Source of the DNA: Aureibacillus halotolerans
GTDB taxonomy: Bacteria; Bacillota; Bacilli; Bacillales; DSM-28697
Assembly: GCF_004363045.1 (NCBI RefSeq)
Contig: NZ_SNYJ01000009.1
Span: forward strand, 1 to 64,000
DNA length: 64,000 nt
Direction: 5' to 3'
The position numbers and the translations under genes were made by a program. This document shows positions 55,065 through 62,632 of this stretch, piece after piece (position 1 is the first letter of the stretch; each line of letters opens with the position of its first letter). Below the pieces are notes generated by a model, which saw only the letters and a list, made by a program, of their open reading frames with translations, ran no database searches and was not told where the DNA came from.

Positions 55065-55766
55065 TTATAACGCGCCTTGTGCACGATAATCGTACATATC
55101 GCTTTTCTTCTGTTTCTTTTCATTGAGAACGAGCCCTAGAATCGGCGTCCCCGTTTGCTTTAGCAGGTCCTGCGATTTTTTTGCCTTCTGCTTCTCGATG
55201 CTGGCGCTTTTTAGAACAAGCAATACGCCGTCCGTTAAACTTGCCAAAATTTGAGCGTCTGTGACTGGCAATACAGGAGGTGAATCAAAAAACACAATGT
55301 CATAGGCACCAACCGCTTCTTCGAGCACTCGTTTCATTTGCTGCGATGCGAGCAGTTCAGCAGGGTTTGGAGGCAGTGGACCGCTTGCCAATAAAGACAA
55401 TCCTTCAACGTACGTATCTTGTACAGCTTTAGCAAGTGGCATTTGCTGCGTAAGCATGTTGGTCAGGCCTATCATTGAGTCACATAAAAAAGTTAGATGG
55501 GCTGTAGGCTTACGCAAATCGGCATCAATGAGTAGCACTCGTTTGCCCTGCTTTGCAAAGACGACGGCCAAGTTGGCAACAGTCGTTGATTTGCCCTCCT
55601 CTGGAACCGATGAGGTCACAAGAACTGATCGCAAATCGTCATCTACTGTGGCAAAGGAAAGGTTGGTTCGAAGCGTTCGAAATTGCTCTGCTGCCTGAGA
55701 ACCAGGTGAATGGTGGGTCACGAGCTGACGGCCAAGAGGTTTCACTTGATTATTGTTACGTTTCAA
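55065..55766 (-). CDS. CpsD/EpsB-type bacterial tyrosine kinase (locus 2)
   Basis: About 233 residues from TTG at 55766 (GAGAGGAGAAATACAG upstream), overlapping the wzz stop by 11 nt. Walker A (VPEEGKSTTVANLA), A' (VLLIDADLRKPTAH) and B (IVFFDSPPVLP) are intact. The C-terminus has only two tyrosines (DMYDYRAQGAL), unlike the five-Tyr cluster of the locus 1 kinase. There is no matching phosphatase in this locus. Activity may be lower or differently controlled. Confidence 0.91.
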   Translation of the reverse strand: MKRNNNQVKPLGRQLVTHHSPGSQAAEQFRTLRTNLSFATVDDDLRSVLVTSSVPEEGKSTTVANLAVVFAKQGKRVLLIDADLRKPTAHLTFLCDSMIGLTNMLTQQMPLAKAVQDTYVEGLSLLASGPLPPNPAELLASQQMKRVLEEAVGAYDIVFFDSPPVLPVTDAQILASLTDGVLLVLKSASIEKQKAKKSQDLLKQTGTPILGLVLNEKKQKKSDMYDYRAQGAL

Positions 55767-56499
55767 CTGTATTTCTCCTCTCGACAGCGTCTTGTGGTTT
55801 CGACTTTCCACGCGTCTTTTTCTTCGTATCAAATATTTGCACTGTCCCTAAAACAGGTAGCTGCAACGTTTCTTCGGCTTGCTTTTCCGATTTAATCGTC
55901 GAATCAAGGGCTTCAATTAGAAAGGTGAGGCCCACACCTAATGCCAAACCTACAAACGTGGCCAAGACAATGTTTAGAAAAGGTTTCGGTGATACTGGTG
56001 TAGCGGCAGACGTTTCTTTTGCCCTTGTGAGCACACTGACATTGTCGACATTCATAATGGACGGGATTTCACGTTTAAAAACATCCATCGTTTTGTTTGC
56101 AATGGTCACCGCCATCGATGGGCTAGAGTCGGTCACTATAACGGAAAATACTTGTGAGTCCTCTTCACTAGCGACAGTCACCTTTTGCCTTAACGCTTCT
56201 ACACTTTGCGGCAGTTGCAGCTCTGCTTTCACATGATCCATAATGGCCGCACTTTTCATAATCACGCGATATGTACTGATGAGTTCAAGGTTCGTGCGCA
56301 CATCATTGTACGAAAACGATGTTGGTTCGGGGGACGATTGGTTAACGAGCACTTGAGCACTCGCCTTATATTGTGGTGTTAGCACCATGTAGCTTATCGC
56401 TGCACTAGCCCCTCCGAGAAACACTGCCATCAATAAGATTAGCCAGAGCCTCTTTTTCATCGTTTCAAACAACTGCTTCATGCTGATCGTCTCTTCCAT
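55756..56499 (-). CDS. YveK/EpsA-type Wzz adaptor (locus 2)
   Basis: Protein of 247 residues, ATG with GAAAGGGAGGTTCC. N-terminal helix (LWLILLMAVFLGGASAAISY), external Wzz domain, TPVSPKPFLN before the second helix (IVLATFVGLALGVGLTFLIEAL), and a cytoplasmic kinase-activating tail. First gene of EPS locus 2. No consensus promoter was found in the 250 bp before it. Confidence 0.9.
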   Translation of the reverse strand: MEETISMKQLFETMKKRLWLILLMAVFLGGASAAISYMVLTPQYKASAQVLVNQSSPEPTSFSYNDVRTNLELISTYRVIMKSAAIMDHVKAELQLPQSVEALRQKVTVASEEDSQVFSVIVTDSSPSMAVTIANKTMDVFKREIPSIMNVDNVSVLTRAKETSAATPVSPKPFLNIVLATFVGLALGVGLTFLIEALDSTIKSEKQAEETLQLPVLGTVQIFDTKKKTRGKSKPQDAVERRNTVET

Positions 56500-57144
56500 G
56501 GAACCTCCCTTTCTCCAACTAAATTTGCTTTACTTGATGACAAACCCACAGAAACAAATTGTTTCATTAGGAAGCAAACGATAGCCACCCTCTTATTTGT
56601 TTAGGGAAGCTTTTTTCTAGCGAGGCATTTCCGACAATCCTTTTTCACACAGCTTTCTTTTAAACATGCATCTTATAGGTTTCTTTTTCTATTTCATCTT
56701 ACATGACGTACAACAAACGTCACCATAGGCCAAACGACGACAACTTTTTCATGAGATCGTAACATTCTGACACTATGCAAAAACCTAGGGACATCGCCTT
56801 ATCGACAGGGTCTCCCTCATATTTTGGCGAGATTATATCATTTCCTAAATACATAAAACCATTGCTATTAAAGGCCGGAACGTCATTTTGCCAAATAGGG
56901 ACTTCCTACTTATCAATGAAGGGGTTTTGATCGTTCTTAAAACATCAAAAAGGACATTTTCTGTTCATACTTTTTTAACATAAGGCGAAATTGATGACTA
57001 AAGGACTAGTCGAATTTAAGGCGAATTACCCTAAGTAATGAATTGTGATTCAATTTTCTAATCGCTACTCATTCGGTTTTTAACATTCCGTAATTCTAAA
57101 TTTCTATCTATACTATGGAAGAAACGAAAATAAGGAGGCTTTCT
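56500..57144. other. Divergent control region before EPS locus 2 and the VOC gene
   Basis: About 645 bp with no gene. The minus strand shows no good -10/-35 pair. A perfect palindrome, GAAACAA-A-TTGTTTC, lies at 56551-56565, about 52 bp before the wzz start. It is positioned like an operator; no known regulator assigned. Confidence 0.55.
56551..56565. promoter_or_regulatory. 7+1+7 palindrome upstream of EPS locus 2
   Basis: GAAACAAATTGTTTC: perfect seven-base arms around one base, 52 bp before the first EPS codon. Plausible repressor operator. No comparable palindrome was noted before locus 1, which argues for separate control of the two loci. Confidence 0.45.
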
Positions 57145-57513
57145 ATGTACCTTGGTATCGATCATGTACAAATTGCTATTCCTAGTGGCCAAGAGGAATC
57201 TGCGCGCCACTTCTATAAGGTCATTCTTGGCTTCAATGAAATCCCCAAGCCTTTGTCGTTGCAAGGCCGAGGCGGTTTTTGGCTGCAAGTCGGCCATCAA
57301 GAGCTTCATGTTGGTGCACAGTCCGATTTCTTGCCCGCGAAAAAAGCCCATCCCGCTTTTCTCGTTTCTTCCATCGCCAAAATCATCTCCATTTTAGAAG
57401 CCAATGGCATCGCCCCACTTCACGATGCACCAATTCCCGGCAAGAATCGTGTGTCCGCTATCGACCCCTTTGGCAATAAACTCGAATGGATTGAGCATCT
57501 CACCGAAGAATAA
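57145..57513 (+). CDS. VOC-family (glyoxalase-like) protein
   Basis: About 122 residues from ATG at 57145 (AATAAGGAGGCTTTCT upstream). VOC fold: LGIDHVQIAIPSGQEESARHFY (metal His), LQVGHQELHVG, HPAFLVS and RVSAIDPFGNKLEWIEH (metal Glu). Substrate unknown; members include fosfomycin resistance enzymes and dioxygenase-like lyases, and nothing here selects one. Single gene with its own terminator. Confidence 0.88.
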   Translation: MYLGIDHVQIAIPSGQEESARHFYKVILGFNEIPKPLSLQGRGGFWLQVGHQELHVGAQSDFLPAKKAHPAFLVSSIAKIISILEANGIAPLHDAPIPGKNRVSAIDPFGNKLEWIEHLTEE

Positions 57514-57550
57514 ACGTATGTCTTGTCATTTCCCGGGGAATATTGCCAGC

Positions 57551-57588
57551 AAAAAGAGAGATCTGCAGAATGAGCAGACCTCTTTTTT
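57551..57588 (+). terminator. Terminator of the VOC gene
   Basis: AAAAAGAG..ATCTGC-AGAATGA-GCAGA..CTCTTTTTT, 38 nt after the stop codon. Also usable on the other strand. Confidence 0.75.
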
Positions 57589-57654
57589 GTCGTAAGATTT
57601 ATCGCAACAAATTGCATGAAATGGATGAAATAAAACAAGCCCTATGGCAATATT

Positions 57655-58050
57655 GAAAAGTGTAGTGCTGTTGAACAGAAGTGTAGAGCAGAACATCTTC
57701 GGGCTGGGAAATGGTTCTCTCATTTCTCAAGCACGAAGATTTCTGCCTCGCAACTTCTACAGCACGGAACTGGATCTTGAAATGCGGAGGCGAGTGCGTA
57801 CTGAAGCGCAGAATAGAACATCACACAGCTTTGAAATGGTTCTTTCATTTCAAAAGCTGGGGGATTTCTACTTCGGAGCTTCAACGAGCCAGAGCTGGAC
57901 ATTGAAATGCGGAGGCGAGTGCGTTTTGAAACGGAGGGCAGAACATCACCAAACAGGGAAATGGTTCTCCACATTTCTCTCGTTTTGGGGATTTCTGTCC
58001 CGCAGTTTCAGCGAGCCGTAGCTGGACATTGAAATGCGCAGTGCTCCTTT
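57655..58050. repeat. Tandem repeat, three units of exactly 125 bp
   Basis: GAAATGGTTCT recurs at 57708, 57833 and 57958, precisely 125 bp apart each time; a preceding half unit begins about 57655. Each unit also has GGGGATTTCT, ...GAGCTGGACATTGAAATGCGG and AGAACATC. Copies are diverged. As 125 is not a multiple of three, the 125-codon open frame across it is not coding. On the minus strand a TGTCCAGCT start recalls a dispersed Bacillaceae repeat. Confidence 0.9.
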
Positions 58051-58719
58051 CGCTTGTACAAGCAAATGGACTTTCTGGGTAAGCGTGCAGCTTAGGAAGG
58101 ATCTTTTAAGATGCCGTCAGGTTTAACAGGACAGAAAAACAACCAAATTAGGGTATACAACGTTCTTCCTCCACGTATAGGCTAATGCCAAATCGCAACT
58201 CATCATGCCCACACTTCTGTTTGATAGTGAAGTATCCATGAAAGAGATAATTGAAAGGGATAGCACTGTCAGGCAAATTAAGAACGCCTGCAAGAACCTA
58301 TGACTTACGTTATTGAAGGGTACAGGCACATTCCGTGTTTAATGTCCTAGAGAAAACACTACCTAATTGCAATAAATCGCAAGGTGTTTCTCAACTCCCT
58401 GAAGTTAAGAATCTTGTAAGGAACACGCAAGAAAAATGACAGGCAGGCGGGGTAAGCTAAGTTTGAAAGGAGAGGACATTGCTTATGATGTTGCCAGTGC
58501 AGTTGACAAGTCATTTGTTCACTTCCCAGAAAAAAATAATGCCAAAATGCAACTAATGCTCAGGAAGTTTCGTTAGTATATATAGAATTTACATTCTCCC
58601 CATTGTTGTTCCAATTGATCCCATGTATGATGGAAGCACTAAGACTCTGGATGGAGACGTATGTAAGGCTTCAGCCTCTTCTTGTCTGCATGACCATCAG
58701 CTATACTTTGTAGCAGATA
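58051..58719. other. Non-coding stretch before ugtP
   Basis: About 670 bp with no convincing gene. A 23-codon frame at 58485-58556 follows a good AAGGAGAGG site, but its product shows no recognised pattern. Base composition and scattered fragments suggest decayed sequence. Confidence 0.45.
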
Positions 58720-58728
58720 TGGTATGAT
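58720..58728 (+). promoter_or_regulatory. Extended -10 promoter for ugtP
   Basis: TGGTATGAT: TGn plus five of six matches to TATAAT, about 68 nt before the ATG. No clear -35. It is followed directly by the hairpin leader. Confidence 0.45.
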
Positions 58729-58737
58729 AGAGCTGGT

Positions 58738-58787
58738 CCTTTAAATAAATACACTGTTGCGTGTTACACATAACTCAACAGTAAAGG
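58738..58787 (+). promoter_or_regulatory. Leader hairpin that can hide the ugtP ribosome site
   Basis: ACTGTTG (58753-58759) pairs with CAACAGT (58776-58782), and CCTTT (58738-58742) can pair with the AAAGG (58783-58787) of the ribosome site. The combined structure would reduce translation of ugtP until opened. Structure is inferred from pairing only. Confidence 0.4.
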
Positions 58788-58795
58788 AAGTGGTG

Positions 58796-59965
58796 ATGAC
58801 CGTGAAAAAACAGACGAAGATTATGATATTGACTGGGAGCTACGGGAACGGGCACCTTCAAGTGGTCGATGCATTAAAAAAATCGTTTGACCAGTCTGGC
58901 ACGGATTATGTGGTTGTGGACTTGTTTCAGGAAGCTCACCCATTAATGACGGCTTTAACTAAATATTTATATATAAAGAGCTTTACAGTGGGACGACGCA
59001 TGTACAGCTTTTTCTACTATTCAAGTAAAAATATGAAGCACGAACAGTTCATTACGCGACTGTTCAATTCATTCGGCTGGCGCAAGGTTAGGGATCTCAT
59101 TGAAACCCACCAGCCTGACATGATCGTCAATACGTTTCCAATGTTGGCCGTGCCTGAGTATAAGCGTAAAACGGGAGATACCATCCCTACGAGCCATATA
59201 CTCACGGATTATTGCCTGCACAATCGTTGGACGCACCCCCTTGTGGATCGTTATTATGTGGCTACCGAAAAGCTGAAGAACGATCTTATTCAAACGGGGA
59301 TCATGGAGGCTTCTCAAGTGAAAGTGAGTGGCATTCCTGTGATGCCTAGCTTTGAACAAAAAAGCGACCATCAACAGCTCTGCCAAAAGTATGGCTTTGC
59401 GGCTGATAAAAAGCTTGTTGTCATTATGGCTGGAGCACATGGCGTTCTGACACATACTGATTTGATTGCTCAAAAGCTCTCTGGGTATAAAAACAGTCAG
59501 CTGATCATTGTATGCGGCCATAACCACAAGCTTCGAGAAAAGCTTCTACGTGAAAATGCTGACAATCCTGATGTCGTCGTACTCGGATATGTGAATTATA
59601 TGGATGATCTTATGAAGGTCGCTGAAGTCATGGTCACAAAACCCGGAGGCATTACGTTAACAGAAGCGATTAATGTCCGCCTTCCCCTCGTCCTCTATAA
59701 AGCGGTTCCTGGGCAGGAACGCGAGAACGCTGAATTCTTCCATGCCGAAGAAGCCGCAGTTCAAGTTGATGACATTGACGCAATGATTCAAGCCACACAA
59801 CGCATTCTTTCTGATGATGCCTATCGTGCCAAGCTGAAGGCGAACATGGCACACCTGCACTGCCCTGGCGCAGGAGGATCAATTTGCAATGATATCTTCG
59901 AAACGCTTGACGCGAAAGAATACGCGACGCAACCAGTGACGTTCGAAAAGGTGTCTTTGCTATGA
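58796..59965 (+). CDS. ugtP: Diacylglycerol glucosyltransferase UgtP (MGDG synthase family)
   Basis: About 389 residues from ATG at 58796. GT-B glycosyltransferase with the MGDG-synthase start (IMILTGSYGNGHLQVVDAL), DMIVNTFPMLAVPEYKR, VSGIPVMPSFE, VVIMAGAHGVL and the C-terminal donor site VTKPGGITLTEAI. It adds glucose from UDP-glucose (a GalU product) to diacylglycerol, making the anchor of lipoteichoic acid and a glycolipid. It overlaps the flippase gene by 4 nt. In B. subtilis UgtP also links nutrients to division. Confidence 0.9.
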   Translation: MTVKKQTKIMILTGSYGNGHLQVVDALKKSFDQSGTDYVVVDLFQEAHPLMTALTKYLYIKSFTVGRRMYSFFYYSSKNMKHEQFITRLFNSFGWRKVRDLIETHQPDMIVNTFPMLAVPEYKRKTGDTIPTSHILTDYCLHNRWTHPLVDRYYVATEKLKNDLIQTGIMEASQVKVSGIPVMPSFEQKSDHQQLCQKYGFAADKKLVVIMAGAHGVLTHTDLIAQKLSGYKNSQLIIVCGHNHKLREKLLRENADNPDVVVLGYVNYMDDLMKVAEVMVTKPGGITLTEAINVRLPLVLYKAVPGQERENAEFFHAEEAAVQVDDIDAMIQATQRILSDDAYRAKLKANMAHLHCPGAGGSICNDIFETLDAKEYATQPVTFEKVSLL

Positions 59966-61104
59966 ATGGGTTCAAACGGCTTGTCATCATCATGTTTTTG
60001 ATTGAATTTGTCCGTTCTGCATTTTTAGTTGGCTATTTGCCAGCTATCGCTGTAGGTGGTGCAGTCATCGCAGCAAGTACAGCAGTTACAGCACACTTTT
60101 TGTCCGATGCTGGTGCCAATGTGTTTATGGGGCACATCATGCGTCTCATTAAAGAAAAGGGGGCCACTCATTTAGGCTTTCTGCTCGCTATTATCGGTTT
60201 GTTTCTAACGACCACTGAACAGCTTTGGGCTCTTATTGTTGGGAGCTGCTTGCTTGGCATCGGTATGGTGCCTGTTTGGATTATCGCTCTTTGCAAAGCA
60301 TCTGGCGAAAATCGCGGAAAACGAATGGCTGTCCTTTACAGCTTTTGGATGGCTGGACTTGCCACAGGTGCTGTTGCGAGCAACTTATTAATTGATGTTT
60401 CAAACGCTTGGGTGTTCTGGATTATGGTCGGAATGGTCTTCATCGGCTGGGTGGTCATGTCAACGGTCTCTCCTCCAGAAGCAGAAGAGGTGGTTGAGCG
60501 CAAAACCACTAGCTTCAAAGAAAAGCTCAAAGCCTTTACCTTTTTCGGCAAGCATAGCAGTGTTCTTCTGCCTGGCATTGTCTTAACCGGTGTCGCCAGT
60601 GGCATGCTTGTCACATTACTGCCCATCTTTGCAAAGGTGTTTTTATCAAGCAGTCAATTTGGACTTGTACTCGCCGTAGGTGGAGCCGCTGCTCTCGTCA
60701 CTATCGTGCCTCTTGGCAAACTTGCGGATAAGATCGGTCATATGCCGCCTGTGATTATCGGCTTTGCTCTTTGTTCACTTAGCCTGTTTTTATTGGCTGA
60801 CACACCAAATGGCTGGGTTGTTTTTGTTGATGCATGCTTACTCGGGTTAGGTTACGCCACCTTTCTTCCCGCTTGGAATGCATTTATGGCTGCATTCGTT
60901 CACCCCACACGTAAACAAGAAGGCTGGGGTGTCATCAACAGCGTTCAAGGAGCAAGTGTCATGATTGGCCCGATCGTTGGCGGATTAATTACACAATTCT
61001 GGTCGATCCAAGGGGCTTTGCTTGTTTCAGCGATTCTCATTGGGCTGACGGCGTTGTATTATTTCGGCTACAGCTTACGTGGGCAACGCCCAGCAGGCAT
61101 ATAA
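59962..61104 (+). CDS. ltaA: MFS transporter, LtaA-like glycolipid flippase
   Basis: Protein of 380 residues with 12 predicted membrane segments in two halves and a basic central loop (VVERKTTSFKEKLK). Position directly after ugtP with ATGA overlap is the ypfP-ltaA order of staphylococci, where LtaA flips the diglucosyl anchor for lipoteichoic acid. The function follows from this context; sequence motifs alone (GKLADKIGH between helices 8-9) only say MFS. Ends with a strong terminator. Confidence 0.78.
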   Translation: MNGFKRLVIIMFLIEFVRSAFLVGYLPAIAVGGAVIAASTAVTAHFLSDAGANVFMGHIMRLIKEKGATHLGFLLAIIGLFLTTTEQLWALIVGSCLLGIGMVPVWIIALCKASGENRGKRMAVLYSFWMAGLATGAVASNLLIDVSNAWVFWIMVGMVFIGWVVMSTVSPPEAEEVVERKTTSFKEKLKAFTFFGKHSSVLLPGIVLTGVASGMLVTLLPIFAKVFLSSSQFGLVLAVGGAAALVTIVPLGKLADKIGHMPPVIIGFALCSLSLFLLADTPNGWVVFVDACLLGLGYATFLPAWNAFMAAFVHPTRKQEGWGVINSVQGASVMIGPIVGGLITQFWSIQGALLVSAILIGLTALYYFGYSLRGQRPAGI

Positions 61105-61114
61105 TAGTATATTC

Positions 61115-61149
61115 AAAAGCGGCTGGAGGACATCTCCAACCGCTTTTTA
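61115..61149 (+). terminator. Bidirectional terminator after ltaA
   Basis: AAAAGCGG.TGGAG-GACA-CTCCA.CCGCTTTTT. The T-run on the plus strand and TTTT on the minus strand let it serve both ltaA and the convergent GNAT gene. Confidence 0.83.
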
Positions 61150-61161
61150 GCTGTCTACCCT

Positions 61162-61605
61162 CTATTTTCGTAACATCGCAATATGTAAGATGCCGTCCTC
61201 ATCAAAAGGCTCAGACACGGCAACAAAACCAACTTTCTCATAGAATCTCTCTAAATGAGCTTGAGCTGTTATGCGAATCACTGGACGTTGCCATTTCTCA
61301 TCAAGCCATTGGATGCTTCTACGCATGAGCTCTTGACCAAGCCCTCCGGTACGTGCGTCTGCAGAAACAATGACTCTGCCGATACGCGCCTCCCTCTGCT
61401 CATCCACATCAAATAACCGTGCGTAGGCGACAAGCTTTCCTTCGTCTGTCGCTGTCAGATGCCAGGTTGTCTGATCTTTTCCATCAAGATCCTTATACGG
61501 GCTGTTTTGCTCTACGATAAACACATCAACCCTTAGTTTTAGGATGTCGTAAAGGTCTTCTGTGCCAAGTTCTTCAAAGGAACGAACCTTCCATTCTAAA
61601 GCCAT
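61162..61605 (-). CDS. ElaA-type GNAT acetyltransferase
   Basis: About 147 residues from ATG at 61605 (GAGGAGAAATGACAAA). ElaA pattern: LYDILKLRVDVFIVEQNSPYKDLDG at the start, then RIGRVIVSADARTGGLGQELM (acetyl-CoA site) and RFYEKVGFVAVSE near the end. Substrate unknown; divergent from the DoxX gene. Confidence 0.88.
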   Translation of the reverse strand: MALEWKVRSFEELGTEDLYDILKLRVDVFIVEQNSPYKDLDGKDQTTWHLTATDEGKLVAYARLFDVDEQREARIGRVIVSADARTGGLGQELMRRSIQWLDEKWQRPVIRITAQAHLERFYEKVGFVAVSEPFDEDGILHIAMLRK

Positions 61606-61692
61606 TTTGTCATTTCTCCTCTTGTTGCGAACCATTTAGTGCATGAGTATCATTCCTTACGGGTATACCGATAGAAAGAAAGGAATGGTGTT

Positions 61693-62073
61693 ATGCGATC
61701 GTTCGTCCGTGGTGTGTATTCTCTCTTTCTTATTGTTGCAGGTGTCGCTCATTTTTTCAAGGAAGCTTCCTTTCGCAAAATTGTGCCACCAGTTCTTCCC
61801 TTTCGTAAAGCGATCGTGCTCATTTCTGGAGTGATAGAGGTTCTTTTTGGTGTCCTGCTTTGGGTAAAAAAAGCGCAACAGCTAACTGGTAAGCTGATTG
61901 CGTTGTTTATGGTACTCATCTTTCCGGCAAACATTTATATGGCCGTAAAAAAAGTGCCGGTGCAAGGCAAGCAGGTACCGCCTCTCTTATTATGGGCACG
62001 TCTGCCGCTCCAAATTCCACTCGTGCTAGGTGCTCTGTGGCTGCGAAAGTCCGATAAAGAGAAAAACTCCTAA
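61693..62073 (+). CDS. DoxX-family membrane protein
   Basis: Protein of 126 residues, GAAAGGAATGGTGTT before ATG. Four membrane helices: N-terminal VYSLFLIVAGVAHFFKEASF with a DoxX-like AHF and later ISGVIEVLFGVLLWV, LIALFMVLIFPANIYMAV, LPLQIPLVLGALW. Small DoxX proteins occur in redox and thiosulfate contexts; function here unknown. The gene ends inside its terminator. Confidence 0.85.
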   Translation: MRSFVRGVYSLFLIVAGVAHFFKEASFRKIVPPVLPFRKAIVLISGVIEVLFGVLLWVKKAQQLTGKLIALFMVLIFPANIYMAVKKVPVQGKQVPPLLLWARLPLQIPLVLGALWLRKSDKEKNS

Positions 62074-62103
62074 CAATTCAATTGAATCTGTTCGGAGTTT
62101 TTT
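62062..62103 (+). terminator. Terminator of the DoxX gene, overlapping its last codons
   Basis: AAAAACTCC at 62062-62070 pairs with GGAGTTTTTT at 62094-62103, across an inner ATTCAATTGAAT palindrome. The stop codon lies just inside the hairpin. Confidence 0.8.
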
Positions 62104-62124
62104 GCTAACCGCTTCGTCAGAATA

Positions 62125-62217
62125 CTACGCTTTCCGCGGGCACGGCTTCAGCTTCCTCGGAAAGCAAAAGCTTTCCGAGGCGATCTTCAGCTCGCGCTGT
62201 TCCCGCAGGAGTCTACG
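62125..62217. repeat. Dispersed Bacillaceae hairpin repeat
   Basis: Begins CTACGCTTTCCGCGGGCAC and ends TTCCCGCAGGAGTCTACG, with a perfect central hairpin CCTCGGAAAGC-AAAA-GCTTTCCGAGG. From memory, near-identical elements are scattered through intergenic regions of many Bacillaceae genomes, with no settled function. One copy here; a second copy was not seen in the window. Confidence 0.75.
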
Positions 62218-62456
62218 TATTTTGACTTCGCTGATGTTTTGTTTTTGCGTAAAGTGTTTTTATTTTTTTTCTTGGTCTCGTATAATCGAGGAAATGGAAA
62301 AGTGAGTTGAGCTGTGTTGTTGCTCCAATAAAGCACATCTTTTCATACAGGATTAATACCAACTGATGCCCTCACGCGCAAAGCAATCCAAGGTAGCAAA
62401 ACGAGTTGAAGTAGCCGTTCACTTGTGTACTAATTTATTTTCGAGAAATGTAAGAC
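62218..62456. other. Intergenic stretch with a TATAAT box
   Basis: No clear gene. A plus-strand TATAAT at 62281-62286 lies after a T-rich stretch, with a weak -35. It could drive the 46-residue frame downstream. Confidence 0.35.
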
Positions 62457-62597
62457 ATGTCGTTGCACGAAGTCAGTTACAAACCTGGAGCTAAGAGAAA
62501 AACCTATTTCGTCAGGGGGATCGCGGAACATTTCAAGGAACGGATAGAATTTGAGTTAAGCGATACGTTCAAGAAACAAAAAAAAGCGCCGCGCTAA
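62457..62597 (+). CDS. Possible 46-residue basic protein, unrecognised
   Basis: An ATG at 62457 opens 46 codons with protein-like composition: MSLHEVSYKPGAKRKTYFV, then FKERIEFELSDTFKKQKK. An in-frame TAA lies two codons before ATG, so the frame is complete. The ribosome site is weak (GAG at a distance). Its stop codon lies in the arm of the minus-strand terminator at 62578-62622. A small uncharacterised protein or a decayed fragment are both possible. Confidence 0.4.
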   Translation: MSLHEVSYKPGAKRKTYFVRGIAEHFKERIEFELSDTFKKQKKAPR

Positions 62598-62622
62598 ACG
62601 CCATTTGTGACGTTTAGGACGG
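62578..62622 (-). terminator. Terminator of the glycoside hydrolase gene
   Basis: On the minus strand CTAAACG ... CGTTTAG with GC-rich flanks, followed by GCGCTTTTTTTTG, starting about 10 nt after the stop codon at 62633. Confidence 0.8.
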
Positions 62623-62632
62623 CCTTCTCTTC

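Noticed and set aside
57644-58021. 125-codon frame at the tandem repeats
   Set aside because: Period of 125 bp changes frame in each copy; it is repeat DNA after a terminator.
58485-58556. 23-codon frame with good ribosome site before ugtP
   Set aside because: Too short and unrecognised; noted within the non-coding stretch rather than called as a gene.
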